The notes under the pieces: model-generated
The model's input: only the letters and a program-made list of their open reading frames with translations
The model's database searches: none
Told to the model about the DNA's origin: nothing
Source: Spirulina subsalsa FACHB-351
GTDB lineage: Bacteria; Cyanobacteriota; Cyanobacteriia; Cyanobacteriales; Spirulinaceae
Reading direction: 5' to 3'
Assembly: GCF_026130165.1 (NCBI RefSeq)
Contig: NZ_JAIHOM010000034.1
Location: forward strand, 1 to 45,669
Length of the DNA: 45,669 nucleotides
Program-made: the position numbers and the translations under genes
In this document: positions 16,996-25,029 of the stretch, in pieces
How positions within the stretch are numbered: position 1 is the first letter of the stretch
Layout of the letters: each line of letters starts with the position of its first letter

Positions 16996-17824
16996 CAGAC
17001 CCTAGCATAAGCTGCAATAGGTTTTGAGTCACTTGGATTAACCCTAAGCGCCCTTGACTTAACTGGGGGGTGTGTTGTTGTACCTCTCCCCAAATCCGGC
17101 AGGAGCGATGAAACTCAAGAAAGGCTTCACTGAGGGCTAGTCCCAAGTTAGATGAGCCGCCAGAGGGGGGGTAGGTGATTGCATCCATGATCTGAATCTG
17201 GGTGGCAATGAGGTTAATCTCGGCTGGGTGTTGGAAGGGTAGCGGGGCAGAATTTACAGTCCAAGGCGGGGGCTGGGGGGCAAGCCATGTCCTGACTTGA
17301 TCCGGTAAGGGGGGGGATAGCTGAATCAGTTGTTCACTCGCGCCAAGATGGAGTAGGGAGACACAACGGTTATAAGTATATTGAATGGGTATAATGTGAG
17401 ATTTGTCAAGAGATTTTAAGCGGTAAAGTTTAGAAATTTGTAGCTTTTCGGGGCTGGGGGGAAGATGTAAACATTGGGTCAACCAGGAGGCGATCGCACT
17501 TGCTCGAACTTCCCACTCTAATCTCCCCATCTGTACCCGTTTAATGAGAAAATCAGTAGAATCAGGGAAATTACGCAGCAACTGTTGAGCAATTTCCTCG
17601 GATTGCTTTCCGTATTTTCCGCTAATTTTTAAGGCAAGTGCCGATTGATAACGCCATTTTCCGAGGACTTGAAGGCAAGGAATATCAGTAATATCCGCAA
17701 GAGCAGCTAAATCATTTTCCTCCCGTGATAACTTCAGCAGCACTTGGGTTAAATGCTGATTTAGCCTAAATTTGAAGGAATAGGAGCGATAAAGTGGATC
17801 TAATTCCCTAAGCTGACCAGTCAC
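16982..17824 (-). CDS. stand-alone DALR anticodon-binding domain protein
   Basis: A 280-residue protein. Its C-terminal half resembles the DALR anticodon-binding domain of arginyl-tRNA synthetase: YTYNRCVSLLH near residue 150 and a terminal LALSEAFLEFHRSCRIWGEV then QGRLGLIQVTQNLLQLMLG, as at the end of ArgRS. The catalytic HIGH and KMSKS parts are absent. Similar free-standing domain proteins occur in cyanobacteria without known function; tRNA binding is a reasonable inference. The N-terminal 130 residues have no recognised fold. The start is a GTG. It is divergent from the Crp-type regulator, with only 54 bp between them. Confidence 0.75.
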   Translation of the reverse strand: MTGQLRELDPLYRSYSFKFRLNQHLTQVLLKLSREENDLAALADITDIPCLQVLGKWRYQSALALKISGKYGKQSEEIAQQLLRNFPDSTDFLIKRVQMGRLEWEVRASAIASWLTQCLHLPPSPEKLQISKLYRLKSLDKSHIIPIQYTYNRCVSLLHLGASEQLIQLSPPLPDQVRTWLAPQPPPWTVNSAPLPFQHPAEINLIATQIQIMDAITYPPSGGSSNLGLALSEAFLEFHRSCRIWGEVQQHTPQLSQGRLGLIQVTQNLLQLMLGSAEKA

Positions 17825-17878
17825 CCTGTTTTAACAACGTTTTAAAAAATACATTTGACCTAAGTATAAACTAGAAAA

Positions 17879-18604
17879 ATGCCTGTTTCAATCCCACAAA
17901 GCCCTATGCAATCACTTCCCTCGGCCTCAGAAGTATCTCGTCCCTTCCTGACTTGGCAACGTATTTTAGATTGGGCCCAGTCTCACTATCGCGATCGCAC
18001 CTTTAGCAAAGACGAACGGATTCCCGCCCGTCCCGGTTTGTTATACTTAGTGCAACGGGGGGCGGTGCGTCTGGTGGGGACGGCTCAAATTAGTGTCCCG
18101 TCTCGACGCAAATCAGCCAGCATCTCCACGGAACCCGAAGAGGCCTTTTTGGGCTTTGTGGGAGCGGGTCATCCCTTTGAAATTGTTGCTCAGTCGCCCT
18201 TTACCCTCCAAGCTTACGCCCACGTTGAACAAACCTCCGTAATTTGGATGTACTGGCACGACTTAGACAACTGGCCTCATTTTCGCCGAGAAATTCTCGA
18301 CGCTTTCCGTTACCAACACCAGCGTAAACTGTTGTGGTTAAGTACCCTCGGACAACGGCGGACGATTGACCGTTTACTGGGCTTTTTGACCCTTTTAGTT
18401 GAAGAGTATGGAGAACCGAGGGACAATGGATATTGTCTCCCCTATCCCCTCACCCACGCTCAAATCGGTAGCGCCATCGGGTCTACTCGGGTCACAGTAA
18501 CTCGTCTCATGGGTCGTTTACGGCAACAAAATCTAATCTCCATTGAGGAAGATAATTTGATTTGTTTACCCACCATGCAAACGCCTCAAGATCCCGACGC
18601 ATAG
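17879..18604 (+). CDS. Crp/Fnr-family transcription regulator, NtcA-like
   Basis: A 241-residue protein. The N-terminal part is a cyclic-nucleotide-binding-like beta barrel, degenerate in the phosphate-binding cassette, and a C-terminal winged helix contains LTHAQIGSAIGSTRVTVTRL at about residues 199-218. That recognition helix is nearly the NtcA one, so its DNA target may resemble GTA-N8-TAC. It is not NtcA itself: the sensory part and tail differ and it is longer. A 54-bp gap separates it from the divergent DALR-domain gene. Its ligand and regulon are unknown. Confidence 0.88.
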   Translation: MPVSIPQSPMQSLPSASEVSRPFLTWQRILDWAQSHYRDRTFSKDERIPARPGLLYLVQRGAVRLVGTAQISVPSRRKSASISTEPEEAFLGFVGAGHPFEIVAQSPFTLQAYAHVEQTSVIWMYWHDLDNWPHFRREILDAFRYQHQRKLLWLSTLGQRRTIDRLLGFLTLLVEEYGEPRDNGYCLPYPLTHAQIGSAIGSTRVTVTRLMGRLRQQNLISIEEDNLICLPTMQTPQDPDA

Positions 18605-18687
18605 CTTAAATCAATTACTAATCACTAATTATCAATTATCAATTCTCAATGAATACTTCCCATCCCCTAATTCCTGATTCCTGAATC

Positions 18688-19401
18688 ATGAGTCTTAAAG
18701 CGGTTTTACTGGACTTCAACGGCACAATCATTAATGACGAACCCGTTCACGAAGAACTCATTAATGACCTTCTCTTGCAGGAAAACTTACGTCCTTCTCC
18801 CCATGACTTCCATGAAATTTGTTTAGGGAGAAGCGATCGCGTTTGTCTCAAAGAAATCCTAGCGCGTCGGGGTCGCGTTGTTTCAGAGGAGTACCTCGAC
18901 CGTCTCATTGCCCGGAAATCTCAAGCCTATCAAGCCCGCATTGCCACCCTTGACCCCTTACCCATTTATCCAGAAGTTGAGGAATTTTTGCAGCAATTAC
19001 AAAGGGAGGAATTAATCATTGGCCTAGTGACAGGAGCCCTGCGGAGTGAAGTGGACACGGTATTACAACGGGCTAGTTTAGCCCATTATTTTCAAGTCTT
19101 TGTAACAGGGGATGAAGTCACCACCAGTAAACCCGATCCCTATGGTTATCTCCTAGCAGTAGAGCGCTTAAATCGTCTCTTTCCTTACCTCAATATTACC
19201 GCCCAAAACTGTCTAGCCATTGAGGACAGTCCGGCCGGAATCACGGCCGCTAAACAGGCGAAAATGCAGGTTGTGGGAATTGCCCATACTTACCCGTTCC
19301 ATATGTTACAACGCCAGACCAACTGGACAGTGGATCGTTTTTCCGAATTGGAATTAGAACGAGTTAAAGCCGTATTTGCCCCCGTCCCCAAGGGTGGCTA
19401 A
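18688..19401 (+). CDS. HAD-superfamily hydrolase, phosphoglycomutase-like
   Basis: A 237-residue protein. Motif I is LLDFNGTI at residues 8-15, motif II is LVTGA near 115, the conserved Lys is in TSKPDPYGY near 150 and motif III is AIEDSPAGI near 181. The cap sits between motifs I and II, as in beta-phosphoglucomutase and related phosphatases. Motif I has Asn where the second Asp (general acid/base) normally stands; I recall the same change in other cyanobacterial members. Its stop overlaps the convergent GGDEF gene by 4 bp. Substrate unknown. Confidence 0.87.
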   Translation: MSLKAVLLDFNGTIINDEPVHEELINDLLLQENLRPSPHDFHEICLGRSDRVCLKEILARRGRVVSEEYLDRLIARKSQAYQARIATLDPLPIYPEVEEFLQQLQREELIIGLVTGALRSEVDTVLQRASLAHYFQVFVTGDEVTTSKPDPYGYLLAVERLNRLFPYLNITAQNCLAIEDSPAGITAAKQAKMQVVGIAHTYPFHMLQRQTNWTVDRFSELELERVKAVFAPVPKGG

Positions 19402-20363
19402 ATGGGCAATTGATCGGTAAGACTACTCGCGAAGACAACGCAATTGCGTCCTTTAAGTTTGGCTCTATAAAGTGATAGATCTGCCGCATCTATTAACTCT
19501 TCTATTGAACAGGTTAAAGGCGGTTGTATGCTAGCTCCCCCAATACTAACAGTGAGTTCAAAACGTTGCCAATCAAATTGATTAATTTTAAGTCTTAAAG
19601 AGTCAGCCAAGCATAAGGCGTGATGTTCGTTAGTATTCGGTAGAATCAAACAAAATCCGTCGCCACTATATCTCGAAGCTGGATAACAGAAACGACCGAA
19701 ATTTTGTAAAATTTTTCCAATATGATACAACACATCATCCCCGCATGAAATCCCAAAATGATCATTAACTTTTTTAAAATTATCAATATTAATCATCAGT
19801 AAAGATAGAGGAAGACAAAATCTCTCAGCTAGGGAAATTTCGCGTGTTAAGCTACTAAAAAAGTACTGTCTATTTTCAAGCCCTGTCAGTACGTCTCGAT
19901 AGGGTAATCCATACCGTTCAAGGTAATTATAAATTGGCTCTGGTTTATTTTGATTGATGTCTGTTATATCCACTACCAATTCAATAATCCCCATGACTTT
20001 CCCTTCTGAATTGTAGATAGGGGCAGCATATAATTTGGTAGAAAATTTTAGTAAGCTATCTTCTTCTTTAGTTGAAATTTTAGTTTCTATCTTGCCACTC
20101 ATCAAACATTTTTGAGCAACACATTCAGGACAGGTGTTGGTTCTTTTTTTTAAAACTTCATAGCATTTTTTTCCGATAATATCTTCTCGCTTCTCGAACC
20201 CAAGTTTCTGAAGCCAAGGAGGTTTAACGTTAGCATTTCGGATATTAAGTTGGGAGTCTAGGATATGAACATGAGCAGGAATTAGGTTAAAAATGGCCTT
20301 TAATTTAGCTTTGGTTAACTCTAGCTCTTTTTGTAGTTCTTCGTAGGTAGGTTTCTGATTCAT
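19398..20363 (-). CDS. PAS-GGDEF protein with degenerate GGDEF motif
   Basis: A 321-residue protein. A coiled segment at 5-25 (EELQKELELTKAKLKAI) leads to a PAS domain at about 25-140, which carries a Cys-rich insertion, TCPECVAQKC, near 98. A GGDEF domain follows from about 155, beginning YRDVLTGLENRQYF. The catalytic signature is RYSGDGF near residue 231 in place of RYGGDEF, so the first Gly and the catalytic Glu are lost. It probably does not make cyclic di-GMP and may act as a receptor or scaffold. No I-site RxxD is seen. It is convergent with the HAD gene. Confidence 0.88.
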   Translation of the reverse strand: MNQKPTYEELQKELELTKAKLKAIFNLIPAHVHILDSQLNIRNANVKPPWLQKLGFEKREDIIGKKCYEVLKKRTNTCPECVAQKCLMSGKIETKISTKEEDSLLKFSTKLYAAPIYNSEGKVMGIIELVVDITDINQNKPEPIYNYLERYGLPYRDVLTGLENRQYFFSSLTREISLAERFCLPLSLLMINIDNFKKVNDHFGISCGDDVLYHIGKILQNFGRFCYPASRYSGDGFCLILPNTNEHHALCLADSLRLKINQFDWQRFELTVSIGGASIQPPLTCSIEELIDAADLSLYRAKLKGRNCVVFASSLTDQLPI

Positions 20364-20681
20364 TGATTTTTCGGAATTAGTTTTAGCTTCTCTGATCTAT
20401 ATTTTATGTTTGTTAAAATCGATACACCATCATTAGTTAGATTTATTAACATCCTCCCACGCTGAATCGAAGATTACAGCCTGGGATTCCCAACTCAACC
20501 GCCCAACTTATCCAACCAGCTTTCACTGATTGAACAAAGGTTTAGATGTCCTTGGGCGTTAATTGGGCAGTGTCCCCCCCTACTCATTATTTCCAGTCCT
20601 CTGGCCAAAAAATTTAGAAATATTAGCAAAGCTTATTGCCCCAAGGGTTCAATCTGTTATATTGTCCCTAAGCAAACCCTC
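20364..20681. other. intergenic region containing a possible orphan IS605-like end
   Basis: About 318 bp between the GGDEF gene and ubiA, which are divergent. It contains the hairpin described at 20446-20490. The rest holds GGGCAGTGTCC near 20565 and a possible ubiA -10 (TATATT, 20659-20664). No gene is seen. Confidence 0.4.
20446..20490 (-). mobile_element. orphan IS200/IS605-like right end (candidate)
   Basis: On the minus strand CCCAGGCTG and CAGCGTGGG pair with one mismatch around a 12-nt loop (20456-20485), followed by GGGAGGATGTTAA. This end resembles those at 6349-6361 and 15566-15577 in the window and remembered IS605 right ends. No coding sequence of an element adjoins it. It could also be a simple hairpin in the promoter region of the GGDEF gene. 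Confidence 0.35.
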
Positions 20682-21575
20682 ATGATGGCTATGGTGACAT
20701 CCTCTCAACCTCCCTCAGAACCAACTTGGTGGACGATTATCCGTTTGTTGCGCTGGGATAAGCCCGCAGGACGATTGATTCTCTTGATTCCGGCGCTGTG
20801 GGCCGTCTTTTTAGCGGCTCATGGTTTGCCCCCCTGGCCCTTAGTGGGGGTAATTGTCCTAGGAACCCTCAGCACCAGTGCGTTAGGTTGTGTCGTGAAT
20901 GACTTGTGGGATCGGGATATTGATCCCCAAGTAGAACGAACCAAAACCCGCCCCCTTGCCTCTCGGGCGCTATCTCTACAGGTGGGTTTTGCCATTAGTG
21001 CGATCGCCCTACTTTGTGCCGCAGGATTAGCCTTATACCTCAACCCCCTCAGCTTTGAACTTTGTCTGGCCTCTGTCCCCTTCATCCTCCTTTACCCCTC
21101 CGCCAAACGCTTTTTTCCCATCCCTCAATTCGTTCTCGCCCTCGCTTGGGGATTCGCCGTCTTGATCAGTTGGAGTGCCGTGACAGGGAACCTTTCCCTC
21201 CCCGCCGGGTTGCTCTGGGGAGCCGTGGTCAGTTGGACATTAGGCTTTGATACCGTCTACGCCATGAGCGATCGCGAAGATGACGCCAAAATTGGCATTA
21301 ACTCCAGCGCCCTCTTCTTCGGTCAAGCCGCCCCCTTCGCCGTCGGAGTCTTTTTTGCCATCACTGCCGCCTTACTCGCCGATTTAGCCCTTGTAGAAGG
21401 CTTACATTGGACATTTTGGCTGGGGTGGAGTGCTGCTTTTCTGGGCTGGCTCTGGCAGTTTAACCAACTGCGACAACCCGCTCCTCCCCGTCCCCTCTAT
21501 GGCCAAATTTTCCAGCAAAACGTAGGCTTAGGTTTTGTCCTGTTAGGGGGAATGATTGCCGGGTGTTTATTATGA
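20682..21575 (+). CDS. ubiA: 4-hydroxybenzoate polyprenyltransferase (plastoquinone pathway)
   Basis: A 297-residue membrane prenyltransferase. The first Asp-rich motif is NDLWDRDIDPQVERTKTRPL near residue 72 and the second is SDREDDAKIG near 196, with eight or so hydrophobic helices. In cyanobacteria UbiA joins a solanesyl chain to 4-hydroxybenzoate in the route to plastoquinone. The length is typical. ATG codons at residues 1, 2 and 4 compete as starts. The 59 bp to the DUF3593 gene make co-transcription possible. Confidence 0.93.
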   Translation: MMAMVTSSQPPSEPTWWTIIRLLRWDKPAGRLILLIPALWAVFLAAHGLPPWPLVGVIVLGTLSTSALGCVVNDLWDRDIDPQVERTKTRPLASRALSLQVGFAISAIALLCAAGLALYLNPLSFELCLASVPFILLYPSAKRFFPIPQFVLALAWGFAVLISWSAVTGNLSLPAGLLWGAVVSWTLGFDTVYAMSDREDDAKIGINSSALFFGQAAPFAVGVFFAITAALLADLALVEGLHWTFWLGWSAAFLGWLWQFNQLRQPAPPRPLYGQIFQQNVGLGFVLLGGMIAGCLL

Positions 21576-21634
21576 CCTACTCCCACACTAATCTGACGGT
21601 ATAGTATCAGCTTCTCAGTTTTATTAATCCACTC

Positions 21635-21943
21635 ATGCTCTCAAAAGAAACCCTCTTTGCCCTATCCCTATTTCCCTACCTCGGGTTTTTGTGGTTTATG
21701 ACTCGTTCCGGCAAAACCCCCCGTCTAGCTTTAATTGGCTTTTATGTCCTTTTAATCTTCGTTGCTGTCACCATTCCAGCCGGAATTTATGCCCAAGTCG
21801 CCTATCAGGAAAACTTAGCCAATGTAGACTGGTTACATGGGGGCGCAGAAGCCTTTCTTACCCTCTCCAATATTTTAGTGGTGTTAGGTTTTCGTCAGGC
21901 GATTATTAACCACAAAAAGAACGTACCCGAGGAAAAACCCTAA
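21635..21943 (+). CDS. DUF3593 membrane protein
   Basis: A 102-residue protein with three hydrophobic segments, at about 8-22, 30-52 and 72-90, and the conserved stretch DWLHGGAEAFLTLSNILVVLG that I associate with DUF3593. This family is found in cyanobacteria and plastids of plants and is of unknown function. It lies 59 bp after ubiA on the same strand, suggesting a photosynthetic or membrane role. It is followed by copy 1 of the 142-bp repeat. Confidence 0.82.
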   Translation: MLSKETLFALSLFPYLGFLWFMTRSGKTPRLALIGFYVLLIFVAVTIPAGIYAQVAYQENLANVDWLHGGAEAFLTLSNILVVLGFRQAIINHKKNVPEEKP

Positions 21944-21960
21944 AGGTTCTCCTCAGCTAC

Positions 21961-22102
21961 TTGTAAGTTGGGTGAAGCGAAGCGCCCAACCCAACACTCC
22001 CATCAAAAGGTAAAGCTTCAACTCCCCAATCAGAAACCGGGTTTTTGTTCAGAAGTGGCAGGACAACAAGGGAATGCAAGAAACCCGGTTTCTAGGTGGC
22101 TA
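21961..22102 (+). repeat. 142-bp dispersed repeat (MITE-like), copy 1
   Basis: Matches 25024-25165 in the same orientation over 142 bp with about five differences. Inside are two inverted repeats: GTTGGGTGAAGCG with CGCCCAACCC, and AGAAACCGGGTTT with AAACCCGGTTTCT. A short partial copy, AAGAAACCCGGTTTTTG, is at about 24197-24213. The GTTGGGTGAAGCG piece is related to the tandem repeat at 36504-36723. No transposase is associated. Confidence 0.9.
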
Positions 22103-22181
22103 GTTGATATGTTTGACACATCGATATCCATGTGCTAGAATCCGCACTAATATTGCTGGAGCTAAGTGGGTAATTATTCCA

Positions 22182-23270
22182 ATGCAACCCAAAAACCCAC
22201 TCTTTCAAAAATGTCTCGATTATCTTGAATCACTGCCTCATATTGAGGCAATGGTTGAAGAAGAACCATATCTTTCTAGCGAAGCTCTAGCCGATGGAAA
22301 GCTAATCATTAAAACATCCAGCAAAAGTGTAAATTATGTCTGTGAGATTAAAACTGGACTGACAAATGATGTCATTGAACAAGTCACTAAATATTTTTAT
22401 AATTTGGGTAAAAGGTTAAAGCATACCGAAAGACCATTATTGATCACTCGTGGATTGTCTAATGTAGTTTTAGAGCAACTTCTAAAGAAAAATATTGAAT
22501 TTATAGATGTTGACGGAAATATTTATCTTAACAGTCCAGAAATTTATATCTTGGTTCGCAATCAAGCTTCAAAAGAAAGTGCAAACAAGTCTCTGGAAAT
22601 CACTGCTGCCGCCTTGCAAGTTATATACGCTTTGCTTCGTAAACCTCACCTTCTTTTAGATGAATCTGGCTTTGGTGAAGAAATTTCTTATATCTCTGGT
22701 GTTACCCTAAAAACTGTAAAGAATACCCTTAATAAACTTCAGGAGTTAGATTACATTGCACGTAGGTACGGAAGGTATGAGATTGTTGATTATCTCAAGC
22801 TCCTTGAACGTTGGGAGTTGGGATACATTGAGAGATTGCGCGCAAAATTGCTTCTTGGAACTTTTTCGCCTATTGGAAAAGGAGGCTTTCGAGAAGTCGA
22901 AGACAAAATCAGAGAATGTACAGATCAATTCAATTACTTAGTAGGTGGTGAACTTGCTGCTTCAGTCATGACTGATTATCTCAGACCTATTAGTGCTACC
23001 TTGCATTTGATCAACAACTCTGATAGTCGTCAAATAGCAGTTAAGTTAAAGCTAAAGCCTGACCCAGATGGTGATATTGCATTGCTCCAAACTTTTGGTC
23101 ATATTGGATATCAGCGATATGAGGGTGGCAAAAATCAACAAAGCCTTGTTCATCCATTATTAATTCATGCAGAGCTAGTTCGAACTGGAAATAGCCGCCT
23201 AAAGGAAACCGCCCAACTTATTTACGATCGCTACATTGAGGAGTTAGCACAAAAGTATGATTGGCTCTGA
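22182..23270 (+). CDS. AbiEi-like antitoxin/regulator of a type IV toxin-antitoxin pair
   Basis: About 362 residues from the ATG at 22182. The N-terminal part has VNYVCEIKTGLTNDVIEQV (EIK near residue 57), a pattern like the E-x-K core of a restriction-endonuclease fold, then IEFIDVDGNIYLNSPEIYIL at about 107-126, the block I associate with the AbiEi_2 group. A winged helix follows (ISGVTLKTVKNTLNKLQELDYI, near 175). AbiEi proteins bind DNA, repress their operon and counter the AbiEii nucleotidyltransferase in phage defence. It overlaps the next gene by 14 bp. AT-rich base use unlike the neighbours suggests transfer. Confidence 0.68.
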   Translation: MQPKNPLFQKCLDYLESLPHIEAMVEEEPYLSSEALADGKLIIKTSSKSVNYVCEIKTGLTNDVIEQVTKYFYNLGKRLKHTERPLLITRGLSNVVLEQLLKKNIEFIDVDGNIYLNSPEIYILVRNQASKESANKSLEITAAALQVIYALLRKPHLLLDESGFGEEISYISGVTLKTVKNTLNKLQELDYIARRYGRYEIVDYLKLLERWELGYIERLRAKLLLGTFSPIGKGGFREVEDKIRECTDQFNYLVGGELAASVMTDYLRPISATLHLINNSDSRQIAVKLKLKPDPDGDIALLQTFGHIGYQRYEGGKNQQSLVHPLLIHAELVRTGNSRLKETAQLIYDRYIEELAQKYDWL

Positions 23271-24045
23271 AGAAAAACAAGTCTTGGCTGATTTAGTTGA
23301 TGTAGTCAGATCGTTGGATCTACCAATGATTTTAGTCGGTGCAGGAGCCAGACTTCTAATATTTGACCAGCAGTTTGGAGCAGGAAGAAGCACAAAAGAT
23401 TGGGACGTAGCAATTTCTATAGATAGCTGGGAAGTATATCAAGAACTTCGTACATCTTTGACGACTGGTGAGTATCCACGTTTTAAGTCTACAAAAAACT
23501 CTCACAAATTTATACACATAGAAACCAATATAGAGGTTGACATAGTTCCATTTGGAGAAATTGGTGAGCCAGATCAAGAAATTACTTGGTCTGACAGTGG
23601 TAATTCTATGAATGTTTTAGGTTTTGCTGAAGCTCTCCTATCTGCGAAAACCACTACTATAGATGAACTAGAAATCCAAGTAGTTGATACACCAGCCTTT
23701 GTAGTCCTCAAATTATTTGCATGGGGAGATCGTGGAGAACGCACAAACAAAGATTTGGAAGATATTGATTTTATCTTATCGAAATATGAAGATGATGAGC
23801 GTGTCTATTCTGAATTATCACAAGAGCTTGTCGATGGAGTAGTTGATTTTCTTGATGCAAACATATATCTGCTTGGACAGGATATTTGCAAAATCCTTCA
23901 ACAGAAAACTTTGGTTGAATTGAATTTATTATTAAATAAGCTGGTTGAATATCTAGATTATGATGAAGCTGGATCTTTGGGTTATAAATTGAAAGTGTTG
24001 CAGCAAGGAATTAGCTCTATCAGCGCCCAAAATCAGTCATTTTAA
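23257..24045 (+). CDS. nucleotidyltransferase, AbiEii-like toxin
   Basis: A 262-residue protein. The nucleotidyltransferase core is visible as ILVGAGARLLI near residue 25 and RSTKDWDVAIS near 45, the latter giving the DxD-like pair, then VEVDIVPFGEI near 91. PAFVVLKLFAWGDRGERTNKDLEDI near 150 is typical of AbiEii and related DUF1814-type proteins. AbiEii blocks growth as the toxin of a type IV system. The start overlaps the upstream AbiEi-like gene by 14 bp, the standard antitoxin-toxin order. It is AT-rich. It could instead be a nucleotidyltransferase with another substrate. Confidence 0.75.
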   Translation: MIGSEEKQVLADLVDVVRSLDLPMILVGAGARLLIFDQQFGAGRSTKDWDVAISIDSWEVYQELRTSLTTGEYPRFKSTKNSHKFIHIETNIEVDIVPFGEIGEPDQEITWSDSGNSMNVLGFAEALLSAKTTTIDELEIQVVDTPAFVVLKLFAWGDRGERTNKDLEDIDFILSKYEDDERVYSELSQELVDGVVDFLDANIYLLGQDICKILQQKTLVELNLLLNKLVEYLDYDEAGSLGYKLKVLQQGISSISAQNQSF

Positions 24046-24348
24046 GACCCGGCGATCCCGACTTTGACGCAAAAATTTAAGCAGCAATTCGGCACAAACT
24101 AGAAGCCTCACCTAGTAGCGAGCTAACAACATTTCTGGGTAGATTCATTAGATTTCTACACTTTACTGGACGATGTTTTCATCTGTTGAGTAGCCAAGAA
24201 ACCCGGTTTTTGACCATTGACGAAAAAATCAGCTAAAATGTGAGGCAACCCTAAGCACAGACTGAGAAGTTTTGAAGGTCTTGCCTACAGAGGGTCTGAC
24301 ACCGATTTAAGGGTGGATTCGAGTTCAACAATTGAGAGGTCTAAATCT
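24046..24348. other. intergenic region between toxin-like gene and Uma2 gene
   Basis: About 300 bp with no gene. It holds a partial copy of the 142-bp repeat's inner motif, AAGAAACCCGGTTTTTG, at about 24197-24213, without the pairing arm. GAGAGG at about 24337-24342 is the ribosome-binding site of the Uma2 gene. No terminator was recognised. Confidence 0.45.
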
Positions 24349-25029
24349 ATGGTAACTACCCCTCAACCTACACAACCGACAAAGGTCATCTACCCCGATT
24401 GTGACGGAAATCCTATGTCCGATAATACTCGCCAGTTTCGTTGGATTGTGGTGATTAAAGAAAACTTGGAGATTCTGTTTGATGATGATCCCAATGTCTT
24501 TGTGGCGGGGGATTTACTCTGGTATCCCCAAGAAGGGAATAATAAACTACGTCAAGTGCCTGATGTGATGGTAGCCATTGGAAGGCCTAAAGGCGATCGC
24601 GGTTCTTATAAACAATGGGAAGAAGGCAACATCCCCCCCCAAGTCGTGTTTGAAGTTCTCTCCCCCGGAAATCGCCTCAAGGAAATGGCGAAGAAACAAG
24701 AGTTTTACGAGTGCTATGGGGTGGAAGAATATTATATTTTTGACCCAGATCGTCTGGATTTTAATGGTTTGGTTCGCAGTCAAAGGGGTTTCCTGGAGAC
24801 TATCGATCAGCCTGAAAACTGGACGAGTCCCCGTTTAGGGATTCGCTTTGAACTTCAGGATGAACAGTTCACCATCTACCGTCCCGATGGTCAGCGATTC
24901 CTCACCCCCACGGAGTTGGCAAAACTCGCGGAACAACAGCGTCAGAGAGCGGAGTCCGCAGAGGCACGGCTGCGGGAATTGGAGGCTCGTTTGCAGGAAC
25001 TAGAGAGGAAGGACAGGAGCGATTTGTAG
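24349..25029 (+). CDS. Uma2-family (DUF820) putative restriction endonuclease
   Basis: About 226 residues. The PD-(D/E)XK-type core is seen as LRQVPDVMVAIGRPKGDRGS near 70, VVFEVLSPGNRLKEMAKKQEFYE near 100-122 and GVEEYYIFDPDRL. A charged coiled coil, RQRAESAEARLRELEARLQEL, ends the protein. Uma2 genes are abundant in cyanobacteria; their biological role is not established. The ATG at 24349 with GAGAGG 9 nt upstream is favoured over the GTG at 24313. The stop TAG at 25027-25029 lies within copy 2 of the 142-bp repeat. Confidence 0.88.
   Translation: MVTTPQPTQPTKVIYPDCDGNPMSDNTRQFRWIVVIKENLEILFDDDPNVFVAGDLLWYPQEGNNKLRQVPDVMVAIGRPKGDRGSYKQWEEGNIPPQVVFEVLSPGNRLKEMAKKQEFYECYGVEEYYIFDPDRLDFNGLVRSQRGFLETIDQPENWTSPRLGIRFELQDEQFTIYRPDGQRFLTPTELAKLAEQQRQRAESAEARLRELEARLQELERKDRSDL

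Noticed and set aside
18688-19401. DFNGT motif of the HAD protein as a loss-of-function change
   Set aside because: I recall the same Asn in other cyanobacterial members, so it is probably a family trait and not damage.
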